Below, piece by piece: positions 40,665 through 49,459 of a stretch of DNA of 60,506 nt. Position 1 is the first letter of the stretch. Each line of letters starts with the position of its first letter. The stretch is from CAZSCF01 sp964636505 (lineage in GTDB: Bacteria; Patescibacteriota; Minisyncoccia; Moranbacterales; UBA2206), in the NCBI GenBank assembly GCA_964636505.1, contig CAZWRY010000005.1, positions 1 to 60,506 on the forward strand. The letters run 5' to 3'. The notes beneath the pieces are model-generated. The model was not told where the DNA came from and did not search any database. It saw only the letters and a list, made by a program, of their open reading frames with translations. A program made the position numbers and the translations under genes.

Positions 40665-41528
40665 TTAGGCTTTGCCGGCACTACCGAATAATTCCATTTT
40701 TCTTTTCACATTTTCTTTGACCGCTTCACGTGCTTGCCCTAAAATATTTCTTGGATCAAAACCGGCTTCAGTCTTCCCTTTAAAAATGCTGCTAAGCGTG
40801 TTCATAAAAGCCAAACGAATATTAGTATCCACATTAAAACAGGTTACACCTCTTTTGATAGCTTCGGTTGCCTTTCCATCTTCCCAGTCGGAAGCCCCAT
40901 GGATAATAATCGGAACATTCACCAGGCTCACGATTTTTTCCAACCTTTCCCAATCTGGATTTTCTCTTTCTTGAAAAAAATCATGGGCGTTACCAATAGC
41001 TACTGCCAGAGCATCCACTCCGGTGCGTTCAACAAATTCTCTGGCTTGTTCCGGCTTAGTCATATATTCATCCCAATCAACTTCTCCCATACGGTGTTCA
41101 CTAAGATATGGAACATTGCCCAGTTCTCCCTGCACACATATTCCTTTTTCGTGGCAAAAATCAGCCACTTCCTTGGTCATCATTGCGTTATCCTCGTATT
41201 TCTTTCTAGATCCGTCATACATAACAGATTCAAACCCGATGGCCGCGCACCTTTTGATTATTTCCAGGCTTTTGCCGTGATCCAGATGAATTCCTGCCGG
41301 GATTTCCGGAGCATAAAATTCAACTTCGTTTTTTACTAAATTAAATATGCTGCGTCCGCCGGCGTAGTCCATAGTCTTTTCTGTGATCTGAATAATTACC
41401 GGCGATTTTGTTTCTTTGGCTGCAGAAATTATAGCCTTGGTAGTCTCTAAGTTGATCGTATTGAAAGCGCCTACGGCATAACCACCCGCTTTAGCTTTTG
41501 TTAAAATTTCCTTGACCGATGTAATCAT
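40665..41528 (-). CDS. fba: Class II fructose-bisphosphate aldolase
   Basis: A 287-aa zinc aldolase splitting fructose-1,6-bisphosphate. Seen: AGGYAVGAFNTINLET, GIHLDHGKSLEII (zinc His), QGELGNVPYLSEH, AIGNAHDFF, and IIHGASDW with FNVDTNIRLAF. 32 bases before gap. Confidence 0.95.
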   Translation of the reverse strand: MITSVKEILTKAKAGGYAVGAFNTINLETTKAIISAAKETKSPVIIQITEKTMDYAGGRSIFNLVKNEVEFYAPEIPAGIHLDHGKSLEIIKRCAAIGFESVMYDGSRKKYEDNAMMTKEVADFCHEKGICVQGELGNVPYLSEHRMGEVDWDEYMTKPEQAREFVERTGVDALAVAIGNAHDFFQERENPDWERLEKIVSLVNVPIIIHGASDWEDGKATEAIKRGVTCFNVDTNIRLAFMNTLSSIFKGKTEAGFDPRNILGQAREAVKENVKRKMELFGSAGKA

Positions 41529-41547
41529 ATTTTTCTTGGATTTATTT

Positions 41548-42306
41548 TTATTTATCTAAAGTTTCTACAATTTTCATAAGCTCGTGCGGCATCAAACTTT
41601 CCCGGCCAACCAAAACTCCGTTCAATTCCGAATCAAGACAGACCTCTTTGGCATTTTTACAGTTCACACTGCCGCCATAGAGAACTTGCAAATTCCGAGC
41701 GACTCTTGGTCCGAACATTTCCACTAAAATTTTTCTAATCAAAACCTTAGCTTCCATAATTTCGTTAGTTGTCGGAGTCAAATCACTGCCTACCGCCCAA
41801 ACTGGTTCATAAACGAAGATAATTTGCTCTATTTTTGTCCGAGAAATACCCATCAAACATTCTTTGATTTGATTTTCAATAACACGCATTGTCAAATCAC
41901 TTTCTTTTTCTGTCTTCGTTTCTCCCAAACAAAGAATCGGACGAACTCCATTTTTGAGAGCCGCTGTTATTTTTAAATTCACATCCTCATTATTTTCGGA
42001 AAAATATCTTCTTCTTTCGCTATGGCCTAAAATAACATACTTGCAACCGAAATTTTTCAGCATAACCGGAGAAATTTCTCCCGTGTAAGATCCCTTGTCC
42101 TCAGAAAAAACATTTTGCGCTCCCAATTTTATATTTTTATTTTTAATTTGACCGAAAGCTTCCAAATGTACAAAAGATGGACAAAGAATTATTTCCGAAT
42201 TTTTGATTTTTTTCCCTTTCAACTCCTTTCCCAGAGAAACTAAATATTGTTCCCTTTCTTTGGGACTAATCAAGTTCATCTTCAAGTTAGCAATTATGTA
42301 TTTCAT
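41548..42306 (-). CDS. tpiA: Triosephosphate isomerase
   Basis: A 252-aa glycolytic isomerase. Seen: IIANLKMNL, YVILGHSERRRYF with the catalytic His, VYEPVWAVGS with the catalytic Glu, and VLYGGSVNCKNA then GVLVGRESL. Directly precedes fba. Confidence 0.97.
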   Translation of the reverse strand: MKYIIANLKMNLISPKEREQYLVSLGKELKGKKIKNSEIILCPSFVHLEAFGQIKNKNIKLGAQNVFSEDKGSYTGEISPVMLKNFGCKYVILGHSERRRYFSENNEDVNLKITAALKNGVRPILCLGETKTEKESDLTMRVIENQIKECLMGISRTKIEQIIFVYEPVWAVGSDLTPTTNEIMEAKVLIRKILVEMFGPRVARNLQVLYGGSVNCKNAKEVCLDSELNGVLVGRESLMPHELMKIVETLDK

Positions 42307-42344
42307 AAATATGTATCCTTATCCGAATTTGAATTTTTATGTTT

Positions 42345-42419
42345 AATTTTAGCAATTCGCCTCAGGAATGTAATAAAAAAATATTCCCCCATCGCACTTC
42401 AGCGCAAATTATTAAAATT
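42345..42419. repeat. Imperfect palindrome upstream of tpiA
   Basis: AATTTTAGCAATTCGC (42345-42360) pairs with GCGCAAATTATTAAAATT (42402-42419) with few mismatches. GGAAT/ATTCC pair inside. Part (TGCGAT near the arm) resembles the palindrome at 45957-46077. Confidence 0.5.
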
Positions 42420-42443
42420 AAATATAAAAAATAAGCTAAAAAG

Positions 42444-43073
42444 CTATGCTTCTTTTTTTGTTCTTCTTAAGTTGATATGCCTTCTTACAAACCAAATGAT
42501 CCCGACTACAATAATTATACCAATAACCAAATCAAATTTATGAAAATAAACTCCCAGCGTATTCCAGTTATCACCCAATTTTTTGCCTATATAAGCCAAA
42601 AAAAGACAAAACGGGAGAGACCCGAGAAATGTATATATCACGAATTGCCAGAAATTCATCCGAGAAATTCCCGCCGGCAAAGAAATAAAAGTCCTGACTA
42701 CCGGTAAGAGACGTGAGATGAAAACAGCCGTATTGCCATATTTATTGAAAAATTTATCCGCAATATCTAGATCATGTTTAGTTACCAAGACATATTTTCC
42801 GTATTTTTCCGCCATTGGACGTCCACCATAATATCCGATCCAATAAGCTATAACGGAACCGACCACACAACCCACCGCTCCCGCCAAAGACACGCCGATT
42901 AAACTGAATCTTCCGGTTGAAACCAAGTATCCCGAAAAAGGCATAATTATTTCTGAAGGCAGAGGAATACAAGCGCTTTCAATAGCCATCATCAAGATTA
43001 CTCCGCCATACCCTAAGAGAGAAATAGCGGCAATAATAAATCCGGCTAGATAACTAATGATAGTTTCAATCAT
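42444..43073 (-). CDS. DedA-family membrane protein
   Basis: A 209-aa polytopic protein. Seen: ESACIPLPSEIIMPFSGYL with the conserved acidic residues, the FNKYGNTAVFISRLLPVVRTFISLPAGISRM block typical of the DedA (SNARE-associated) family, and three or four further hydrophobic segments. Members help recycle undecaprenyl-phosphate or flip lipids across the membrane. A basic tail ends it. It is 6 bases downstream of galT. Confidence 0.9.
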   Translation of the reverse strand: MIETIISYLAGFIIAAISLLGYGGVILMMAIESACIPLPSEIIMPFSGYLVSTGRFSLIGVSLAGAVGCVVGSVIAYWIGYYGGRPMAEKYGKYVLVTKHDLDIADKFFNKYGNTAVFISRLLPVVRTFISLPAGISRMNFWQFVIYTFLGSLPFCLFLAYIGKKLGDNWNTLGVYFHKFDLVIGIIIVVGIIWFVRRHINLRRTKKEA

Positions 43074-43079
43074 GTTGTT

Positions 43080-44105
43080 TTAATTTCTTTTTAAATATTC
43101 TGCCGCCGCTTCCGGTTCAATTGTGGATATTTCAATTCCAGTGGAAAGCTCAAAGCCAGCCCAGGTTGCCGTATGAGGAATAATTTCAATATGCCAATGA
43201 TAATGTGGGTAATCTTTTCCGTCGCACGGAGATGTATGCAAATAAAAATTGTAAGAAGGATTTCCCAATGCTTTATATATCTTATTTATTGAATTTTGCA
43301 ACGCCTCGGCCAAATCTTTTTTTTGTTTGTCCGTTATTCTTTCAAAATAGGGTTGATGTTTCTTGGGCACAATCCAGATTTCAAAAGCAGCACGAGAAGA
43401 AAAAGGACAAAAAGCTACAAATTCTTTGTTTTCAAAAACAACTCTTGTTTGACTGTCACATTCCCACTCATTCATTACGCAAAAAACACATTCTTTGTTG
43501 TTTTTATGGTAAGTTTCCGCACCCTCCAATTCGCCTTTAATGTAAGGGGAAATCACCGGAATCGCAGCCAGCTGTGAATGCGGATGAGAAATGGAAGCGC
43601 CTGCTTCCTTTCCGTGATTATGGAAAATTTCAATATAATTGACGCTTTTTTTATGCATTAAATCAAGGTAACGATTCTGGTAAGCATCTATTATCTCCAT
43701 CACCTCTAAAACGCTCAGGTTGGCAATTTGTTTGAAATGATCGCGAGTAATAATAACTTCATGGTAGCCAACACCGTCCATTCCAAAATACGGACCCTCC
43801 TCAAAATATTTAACAGATCTTCCGCGACTGAAAGCCGGATACTTATTCGGTAAAACCCGCAAGCTCCAGTCATCCCCTCTTTTATAAATCAAAACGTCTT
43901 TTTCCTGGCCTGTTTCTTCGGGGTTGCAAAAAACGCAGGTTTTATTTTCGCTATTGATATTCACTTCTATCATTTCTTCTTTATGAGTTGCAAAATCTTC
44001 CGGACGTTTGGACCTTCCGGTGGCAATTACCACCCAATCGCCTGTTACCAAGTCCTGTCTTAATTGTGATATTTTTGATTGCTTTTTTGTTTGTTTTTCT
44101 ATCAT
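43080..44105 (-). CDS. galT: Galactose-1-phosphate uridylyltransferase family (GalT)
   Basis: A 341-aa HIT-superfamily enzyme. Seen: RQDLVTGDWVVIATGRSKRP, zinc cysteines in CVFCNPEE, FHNHGKEAGASISHPHSQLAAIPV with the nucleophilic His in HPHSQ, and YNFYLHTSPCDGKDYPHYHWHIEI. It may transfer UMP between hexose-1-phosphate and UDP-sugar for surface glycan synthesis. A related UDP-sugar pyrophosphorylase-like activity is possible. Confidence 0.9.
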   Translation of the reverse strand: MIEKQTKKQSKISQLRQDLVTGDWVVIATGRSKRPEDFATHKEEMIEVNINSENKTCVFCNPEETGQEKDVLIYKRGDDWSLRVLPNKYPAFSRGRSVKYFEEGPYFGMDGVGYHEVIITRDHFKQIANLSVLEVMEIIDAYQNRYLDLMHKKSVNYIEIFHNHGKEAGASISHPHSQLAAIPVISPYIKGELEGAETYHKNNKECVFCVMNEWECDSQTRVVFENKEFVAFCPFSSRAAFEIWIVPKKHQPYFERITDKQKKDLAEALQNSINKIYKALGNPSYNFYLHTSPCDGKDYPHYHWHIEIIPHTATWAGFELSTGIEISTIEPEAAAEYLKRN

Positions 44106-44156
44106 TCTTCTTTTTTATTTAAATTTTTGACTTCATAGACTTTTGACTTTATGACT

Positions 44157-44900
44157 TTAGACTTCATATTTCCCCGTTATCATTCTCCATTTAACCTGGA
44201 AAAGTTCTTTTAATGTTTGGATATAACCCTTGATGCCCACCGTACTTTGTCCTGAATCAATCCAATTAATTGGAACCTCAACTATTTTATAGCCCATCTT
44301 TTTTCCCAGGGCCAGAATTTCAAAATCTCCGCCCCAGCGGATAGCTTGCATTTGCGGAATAATTTTTTCCACAACTTCCTCTGAAAGAACCTTAAAGCCG
44401 CATTGCGTGTCCTTAATGCCGCGAAGATTCAAGGTAAACTGAATAAGATAGTTTCCCATATCGCCCAAGAATTCCTTTATCCAAGGTTGATGTTTTTCAA
44501 TTTTGGATTGTTCCAAATCGCGAGAACCAATGATGATATGTTCTCCGGCTTTCATGTGTTCCCAAAATTTATCCAGACTATCAATGGGTGTCGCTCCATC
44601 GGCATCTGTAAAAAGGCGGAATTGTCCCTGTGCCTTCAAAAGTCCCTCTTGAACAGAAAATAGTTTTCCTTTATTTTCTTTTCTGTTAATAAAAACCAGA
44701 TTTGGAATTTCATTACTAATATCTTGAATAACTTCCGCCGTGTTGTCCTTGGAACCATCATTAACCACAATTACTTCATAGGATATGTCTTTATTTTCAA
44801 AATATTTTTTTATGCTTTGCAAGTGCTCTTTAATTCCCACGCCTTCACGGCTCCCCTCATTATAGGCAGGAATAACAACTGACAAATACGGTTTTTCCAT
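44157..44900 (-). CDS. Family 2 glycosyltransferase (dolichyl-phosphate glucosyltransferase-like)
   Basis: A 247-aa cytoplasmic glycosyltransferase with a GT-A fold: SVVIPAYNEGSREG, VIVVNDGSKDNT, LFTDADGATP (metal-binding DxD), IIGSRDLEQ, and DTQCGFKVLS. It resembles Alg5/DPM1-type enzymes that charge a polyprenyl phosphate with a sugar. A flippase of the GtrA type is at 6581, but unlinked. The spacer to galT (44106-44156) holds GACTTTATGACTT words. Confidence 0.88.
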   Translation of the reverse strand: MEKPYLSVVIPAYNEGSREGVGIKEHLQSIKKYFENKDISYEVIVVNDGSKDNTAEVIQDISNEIPNLVFINRKENKGKLFSVQEGLLKAQGQFRLFTDADGATPIDSLDKFWEHMKAGEHIIIGSRDLEQSKIEKHQPWIKEFLGDMGNYLIQFTLNLRGIKDTQCGFKVLSEEVVEKIIPQMQAIRWGGDFEILALGKKMGYKIVEVPINWIDSGQSTVGIKGYIQTLKELFQVKWRMITGKYEV

Positions 44901-45000
44901 TGTTTTATTCTTACTTGATTATTTTCCTTGTTATTATAGCACAAAAATATGGAACATAAAACAAATATAACGAATTTAGGGACAGGTTTAAAACCTGTCC

Positions 45001-45513
45001 CTACTGTTTGTCCAGCCAATCTTGCAATATTATCTTGGCAGCTTCCGAATCATCTTTTTGTGCAATATTTTTATCTTGGCGTTCTTTGATGTTTTCTTGA
45101 GCCATTTTAGTCGTAAACATTTCATTTTGATATTTCATCTCAATACCAACTTTTTCTTTCAGTTTATTGCCAAATAATACACCTATATATTCTTCTTTAG
45201 CCTTATGCATAAAGACAGGTATGCCGATAACAACGACTTTTACATCTTCTTTGAAGATAATCTCTGTTAATTTATTTAAGAGATCCTTGTCATTTGGAAT
45301 TACTCCATAAACAAACGCTATTCTGGTTTCAGTGTCAGCCATAGCCAAGCCAACCTTAGACTCTCCAAAATCTATGGCCAAAACATGCCCCAGCACCAAT
45401 TCATCTTTTTTATTCTTTTGGGTCTTTTCGCTATTCGCTGACCCAAAAGAATTTGAATGGTGCGGGACAAGGCTTATATTGGGCTTATTATCGCTATGTA
45501 TTGACTTTTCCAT
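45001..45513 (-). CDS. ruvX: Putative pre-16S rRNA nuclease / Holliday junction resolvase RuvX (YqgF)
   Basis: A 170-aa protein from ATG 45513. The RNase H-like core begins at LAIDFGESKVGLAMAD and has IGIPVF, YQNEMFTTKMAQ and DDSEAAKIILQDWLDK. The core alone is about 126 residues, the normal family size. The first 44 residues are encoded by a CCCGCACCA-type palindrome and flank, so the true start may be TTG 45381 just after the element. YqgF proteins mature the 16S 5' end. Confidence 0.88.
   Translation of the reverse strand: MEKSIHSDNKPNISLVPHHSNSFGSANSEKTQKNKKDELVLGHVLAIDFGESKVGLAMADTETRIAFVYGVIPNDKDLLNKLTEIIFKEDVKVVVIGIPVFMHKAKEEYIGVLFGNKLKEKVGIEMKYQNEMFTTKMAQENIKERQDKNIAQKDDSEAAKIILQDWLDKQ
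45389..45466 (-). repeat. CCCGCACCA-type palindromic element, copy within the 5' part of ruvX
   Basis: CCCAGCACCAATTCA (about 45389-45403) pairs with TGAATGGTGCGGG (45454-45466). Inside, TTCTTTTGGGTC (45413-45424) pairs perfectly with GACCCAAAAGAA (45440-45451). The shortest copy (78 bp), directly before the ruvX core coding region. Confidence 0.75.
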
Positions 45514-45529
45514 AATTATGTGCTATTAT
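45501..45529 (+). promoter_or_regulatory. Promoter of the 45577 gene
   Basis: TTGACT (45501-45506) and TATTAT (45524-45529) with a 17-base spacer. It overlaps the 5' end of the divergent ruvX reading frame. Transcription would start near 45536. Confidence 0.75.
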
Positions 45530-45576
45530 CGGGGGTCGTCAAAATAAAAATACAATTTATCAAAAGGGAGGGACCC

Positions 45577-45855
45577 ATGAAAAAATTTTTCGTGGCAGTA
45601 GCGATAGTGGCAATTGCTTTTGTAGCAATTGGGATATATTTAACAAATCATAACGAGGTAATTACGGACAATCACCTCACAATAGAAGAATTTCTGGCCG
45701 ACAGGGGCATTGAGGTAATAAACAACCCGAAGGCCGACGAGATCTACCCAGTGGTTCTGGTTTCTGACAGACCATTGAAAAAGAGGTCATACAGGGATGC
45801 CCTGTATGATTCCGGAGGGCACATCTATATCTTATTCACTACTGAAGCTCCCTAG
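45577..45855 (+). CDS. Small membrane-anchored or secreted protein of unknown function
   Basis: A 92-aa protein with MKKFFVAVAIVAIAFVAIG, a signal anchor or signal peptide without an obvious cleavage site, and an acidic extracytoplasmic part. Family not recognised. GGGAGGG lies 6 bases before ATG 45577. It is monocistronic, between its own promoter and a strong terminator, and richer in GC than its surroundings, which may point to recent arrival. Confidence 0.65.
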   Translation: MKKFFVAVAIVAIAFVAIGIYLTNHNEVITDNHLTIEEFLADRGIEVINNPKADEIYPVVLVSDRPLKKRSYRDALYDSGGHIYILFTTEAP

Positions 45856-45866
45856 TGGACAGGATC

Positions 45867-45909
45867 GACCGGTTGCCAGCGCACAGCGCAGGCTTCCGGT
45901 CTTTTTTTT
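45867..45909 (+). terminator. Strong terminator of the 45577 gene
   Basis: GACCGG-TT-GCC (45867-45877) pairs with GGC-TT-CCGGTC (45891-45901) and is followed by eight T. Confidence 0.92.
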
Positions 45910-45956
45910 GGCCAAAGGCCAATCCGTCCTTTGGCGGATATTTTCAAAATATACTA

Positions 45957-46077
45957 TTTTTTCAAAAAACTGTGTATTTTATTATGATAATTCGCTTCGT
46001 AGGTGCGATTATAAAAATGTCCGTTATCGCACCGCAGCGTGGATTATCATAATAAAATACCCCTGTTTTGAAAATAC
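45957..46077. repeat. Long palindrome downstream of map
   Basis: GTATTTTATTATGATAAT (45974-45991) is a perfect 18-bp complement of 46043-46060. Outer arms TTTTCAAAA/TTTTGAAAA extend it, and GGTGCGAT/ATCGCACC (46002-46009 with 46026-46033) pair in the middle. The unit abuts the map stop codon. Confidence 0.75.
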
Positions 46078-46841
46078 TATATCGTCACTACTTCCACTCC
46101 GTTCTCATTGATAATCAAAGTATTTTCGTATTGCGCGCTAAGGCTTCCGTCCCTAGTCACAAAAACCCAGCCATCATCCCCCAAAACTGTATTGTGTTTT
46201 CCAACATTTACCATCGGCTCCAAAGCCAAAGCCACGCCTGCTGATAACCTGAAGTCTTGATATCTTTTATCGTAATAATTCGGAACATAGGGATCCTCAT
46301 GCAATTCCTGCCCTATTCCATGCCCCACCAAATTTCTGACCACTGAAAAACCATGGCTTTCAACATATCTTTGTGTCGCCTTGGAATAATCACTGAGCAT
46401 CGCTCCTGCTTTCAAATTTTTAACGCCAGCCCAAAAACAACCCTCCGTCACCTCAATCAGTTTCTTGGCTTCAGCGGATATTTCCCCGACTGGAAAAGTC
46501 CGGGTCATGTCCGTGAACATTCCCTCATACTTCATGCCAATATCGACTTTCAAAATATCCCCATTTTTTAAGATAATTTTCTCATTGGGAATAGCATGCA
46601 CAACTTCTGAATTGACCGAGGAACAAATAGTGGCTGGAAAGGGATTGCCCATCTCTGCCCCGTAGCCCTTGAAGGCCGGAACTCCCCCAGCAGCAAAAAC
46701 AAGCTCTTCGGCAAGCTTGTCTAATGTTTTTGTGTTTGTTCCGGGAGCAACTTTCTCTCCAAGTTTATTCATTATTTCAGCCAAAATTTTTCCTCCCTTA
46801 CGCATTGACTCTATTTCTTTTTGCGATTTAATGCTAATCAT
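46077..46841 (-). CDS. map: Methionine aminopeptidase
   Basis: A 254-aa type I enzyme that removes the initiator Met. Seen: IKSQKEIESMRKGGKILAEIM, the metal-ligand Asp in DIGMKYEGMFTDMTRTF, the ligand His in VGHGIGQELHEDPYVPNY, and ALEPMVNVGKH and DGSLSAQYENT with the Glu ligands. It overlaps adk by 8 bases, as usual after secY-adk. Confidence 0.97.
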   Translation of the reverse strand: MISIKSQKEIESMRKGGKILAEIMNKLGEKVAPGTNTKTLDKLAEELVFAAGGVPAFKGYGAEMGNPFPATICSSVNSEVVHAIPNEKIILKNGDILKVDIGMKYEGMFTDMTRTFPVGEISAEAKKLIEVTEGCFWAGVKNLKAGAMLSDYSKATQRYVESHGFSVVRNLVGHGIGQELHEDPYVPNYYDKRYQDFRLSAGVALALEPMVNVGKHNTVLGDDGWVFVTRDGSLSAQYENTLIINENGVEVVTI

Positions 46842-47487
46842 TTTTTTCTATAACTTTTATAATATCCTCAAAAACTTTTTTAATTGATTGTTCTCCATTT
46901 ATTTCCACTAGAAGATTTTCTTTTCGGAAAAAATCCAAGACTGGAATTGTTTCCTCTTGATAAATTTTTAATCTTTTTTTGACGCCCTCGGGTGTGTCAT
47001 CTGCTCTTTGCAATATTTCCCCGCCACACTTTGGACAAACCGACTCTTTATTTTTTATATCCTTGCCCATAATCAGGATTTTTCGGCACTTTTGACAAAT
47101 CCACCTTTTGGAAATTCTTTTGATTGATTCTTTTTCAGAAATATTAATAAAAAACACTTTATCTAATTTTCGTCCGAATTCCAGCAGAGCTTTTTCAAAA
47201 TAATTGGCTTGCTCCATGTTCCTGGGAATTCCGTCAAAAACAAGATTTTTTTCTCTCGGCAAATCATTGAGTCTGTAATGCAAAACTTCTTGAAGTATTC
47301 GACTGGGAACCAACTCTTTTTTTTCAATAACGATTTCATGAATTTCCTTTCCGAGCGGCGTATCCATTCTCGCAACTTGGCGCAATATTTTCCCCGTATC
47401 AAAATGTTCCGCATCAAATTCTTGCGCTACCATTTCCGATTGAGTTCCCTTTCCAGATCCTTGCGGACCCAAAATTACAATATTCAT
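46834..47487 (-). CDS. adk: Adenylate kinase
   Basis: A 217-aa AMP kinase: P-loop IVILGPQGSGKGTQ, FDGIPRNMEQA where FDGFPRT is usual, and a LID with four cysteines (C-x2-C and C-x2-C) that binds zinc. ATG 47487 fits; longer readings come from a GACATG repeat. Follows secY. Confidence 0.96.
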   Translation of the reverse strand: MNIVILGPQGSGKGTQSEMVAQEFDAEHFDTGKILRQVARMDTPLGKEIHEIVIEKKELVPSRILQEVLHYRLNDLPREKNLVFDGIPRNMEQANYFEKALLEFGRKLDKVFFINISEKESIKRISKRWICQKCRKILIMGKDIKNKESVCPKCGGEILQRADDTPEGVKKRLKIYQEETIPVLDFFRKENLLVEINGEQSIKKVFEDIIKVIEKND

Positions 47488-47551
47488 GAGACATGAGACA
47501 TGAAACATAAAACATGAAACATCTTGTCGCATGTCGTCTGTCACATGTCAC
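47488..47551. repeat. Spacer of ACATGAG / ACATAAA words between secY and adk
   Basis: Five near-copies of ACATGAA at a period of 7-8 bases face GCATGTCGTCTGTCACATGTC, forming an imperfect fold-back. Confidence 0.6.
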
Positions 47552-47555
47552 TTAA

Positions 47556-48824
47556 TTAAAATCCTTCGTAATCTCTCATTATCAATTGACTTTCGATTTG
47601 CTTAATTGTTTCAATAACAACAGAAACCACAATTAAAAGGCCCGTTCCTCCGATACTGATAGAATCCATGTTGGTGAAGCCTTTAACGATAAAAGGCAAA
47701 ACGGCGATCAAGCCAAGAAATAAAGCTCCGGAAAGAATTATCCTGTTCATAATTTTGTAAAGATATTCCGCTGTGTTGCCACCTGGTCTGATGCCGGGAA
47801 TGTAACCACCTTGTTTTTGTAAACTTTCAGAAATCTTGTGCGGATCAAAAACCACCGCCGTGTAGAAATAAGTGAAAGCCACAACCAGCAAGAAATAAAG
47901 TGATCCATAGAACCACTGATTCTGAAAAATATTCCCGATTGCTTTAGCCATAGTGGCTACTGTCGGATTAGAAACATTGGACAAAAAATTGGCAACCATT
48001 CCCGGAAAAAGCATAATAGACATGGCAAAAATAATCGGAATAACTCCGGCCTGATTGACTCTGAGCGGCAAATGAGAGGTCGTCCCGCCGTACATACGAT
48101 TGCCCCTGATTCTTTTAGCATAGGAAACTGGAATGTTTCTTTGGCCTTCGGTTACAAAAACAATAGCGGCAATTGCGGCCACAATCACGACTAATAGACC
48201 GACGTAAAGAAAAATTTGCGATGAATCGCCAGTAGAAAAAATACGAGAAAGAACTGAAGGCAGGCCGGCCACAATCCCGGCAAAGATTATCATGGAAACG
48301 CCATTGCCAATTTTCTTTTCAGTTATGAGTTCTCCTAGCCACATTAAAAATATCGTTCCGGCAACCGCAACAATAATGATTGAAAACATATCAAAAGAGC
48401 TAAGACTGCCTAATATTTGTTGGGAACGAAAAAGAGAAATCATCCCAAAAGTTTGCATTGCCGCCAAAGGAACAGTAAGCCAGCGCGTCCATTGGTTGAA
48501 CTTTTGCCTGCCTGCCTCGCCTTCTTCTTTGTATATCTGCTCCAAACGCGGAACAATCATAGTTAAGAGTTGCATGATGATAGAAGAAGTAATGTATGGC
48601 CCAACTCCCAGCATTACGATAGAAATACTACTCAAGCCCCCACCAGAAAAAAGATTCAAAAGCCCAAAAAACTGATTGCCCTCAAAAAATCTAGCCAACT
48701 GATCTTGATTAACTCCGGGCAAAGGAATGTTGGCGGCTAATCTAAAAACAACCAAAAGCCCTAGGATAAAAAATATTTTATTTCGGAGTTCCTTAACCTT
48801 AAAGATTTGAATTATTTTTTCCAT
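47556..48824 (-). CDS. secY: Preprotein translocase subunit SecY
   Basis: A 422-aa channel protein with ten membrane segments: FRLAANIPLPGVN, GPYITSSIIMQLLT, the RIRGNRMYGGTTSHLPLRVNQAGVIPIIFA block, and PGGNTAEYLYKIMNRI. ATG 48824 is the family start. The usual short gap from rplO is widened to 164 bases by a palindromic element. Confidence 0.97.
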   Translation of the reverse strand: MEKIIQIFKVKELRNKIFFILGLLVVFRLAANIPLPGVNQDQLARFFEGNQFFGLLNLFSGGGLSSISIVMLGVGPYITSSIIMQLLTMIVPRLEQIYKEEGEAGRQKFNQWTRWLTVPLAAMQTFGMISLFRSQQILGSLSSFDMFSIIIVAVAGTIFLMWLGELITEKKIGNGVSMIIFAGIVAGLPSVLSRIFSTGDSSQIFLYVGLLVVIVAAIAAIVFVTEGQRNIPVSYAKRIRGNRMYGGTTSHLPLRVNQAGVIPIIFAMSIMLFPGMVANFLSNVSNPTVATMAKAIGNIFQNQWFYGSLYFLLVVAFTYFYTAVVFDPHKISESLQKQGGYIPGIRPGGNTAEYLYKIMNRIILSGALFLGLIAVLPFIVKGFTNMDSISIGGTGLLIVVSVVIETIKQIESQLIMRDYEGF

Positions 48825-48864
48825 TTTTATTTGCAAATTTTTGTTTATCCGCCGCAAACAAAAA

Positions 48865-48968
48865 CCCGCACCAATTTGCTAAAATTAAAATTTTTATCAC
48901 TTAAGCCGCAGGCAATTCCGTGGAGCAACTTGTTAGTTATAAAAATCTGATTTTAGAATTGGTGCGGG
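48865..48968 (-). repeat. CCCGCACCA-type palindromic element, copy upstream of secY
   Basis: CCCGCACCAATT (48865-48876) and AATTGGTGCGGG (48957-48968) are the ends; the arms continue inward for about 36 bases (TAAAATTAAAATTTTTAT against ATAAAAATCTGATTTTA). The centre holds TTAAGCCGCAGGC, shared in type with the nusB and rplC copies. It ends 41 bases before the secY ATG. Confidence 0.8.
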
Positions 48969-48988
48969 ACAAAAATAACACCTGCAAA

Positions 48989-49444
48989 CTATCTGCTTTC
49001 TTTTATATTTTCAACTGATCCGCCAGCTTTTTCCACTGAATTTTTAACCGAAAGGCTAAGTAAAATTTCTTTACTTATTTTGAATTTATGCTTGAGATCA
49101 GCCTGGCCAAGAATCTTCACTTTTCCTTTGGCTTCAATTTTATTAATAAGCCCTGATTTTACCAATGTTTCTCTATTTATTTCTGAGTCATCTTTAAATT
49201 TTTTTTCCAATTTTTCTATCCTAATAACAACAGTTCGGCCGCTTAAAGACTTGAAGCCCTTGGCTTTTTTTAAATGATCAATCAATGTTGACCGCCCACC
49301 TTCAAAAAGAGGGTCAACATGAGCGCCACTTCTGGCTTTCTGGCCTTTATTTCCCTTTCCAGAGTAAGTTCCTTTTTTGCCGCCACGACCAATAAACTTT
49401 CTCTTTTTCTTTTTGTCCTTAAGTTTTAATGTATTGATTTGCAT
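48989..49444 (-). CDS. rplO: 50S ribosomal protein L15
   Basis: A 151-aa protein: MQINTLKLKDKKKKRKFIGRGGKKGTYSGKGNKGQKARSG-type glycine/lysine N-terminus, FEGG and the C-terminal KFKISKEILLSLS strand region. Directly follows rpsE (15 bases) with no rpmD in between. Confidence 0.95.
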   Translation of the reverse strand: MQINTLKLKDKKKKRKFIGRGGKKGTYSGKGNKGQKARSGAHVDPLFEGGRSTLIDHLKKAKGFKSLSGRTVVIRIEKLEKKFKDDSEINRETLVKSGLINKIEAKGKVKILGQADLKHKFKISKEILLSLSVKNSVEKAGGSVENIKESR

Positions 49445-49459
49445 AAAAATTAATAACTG

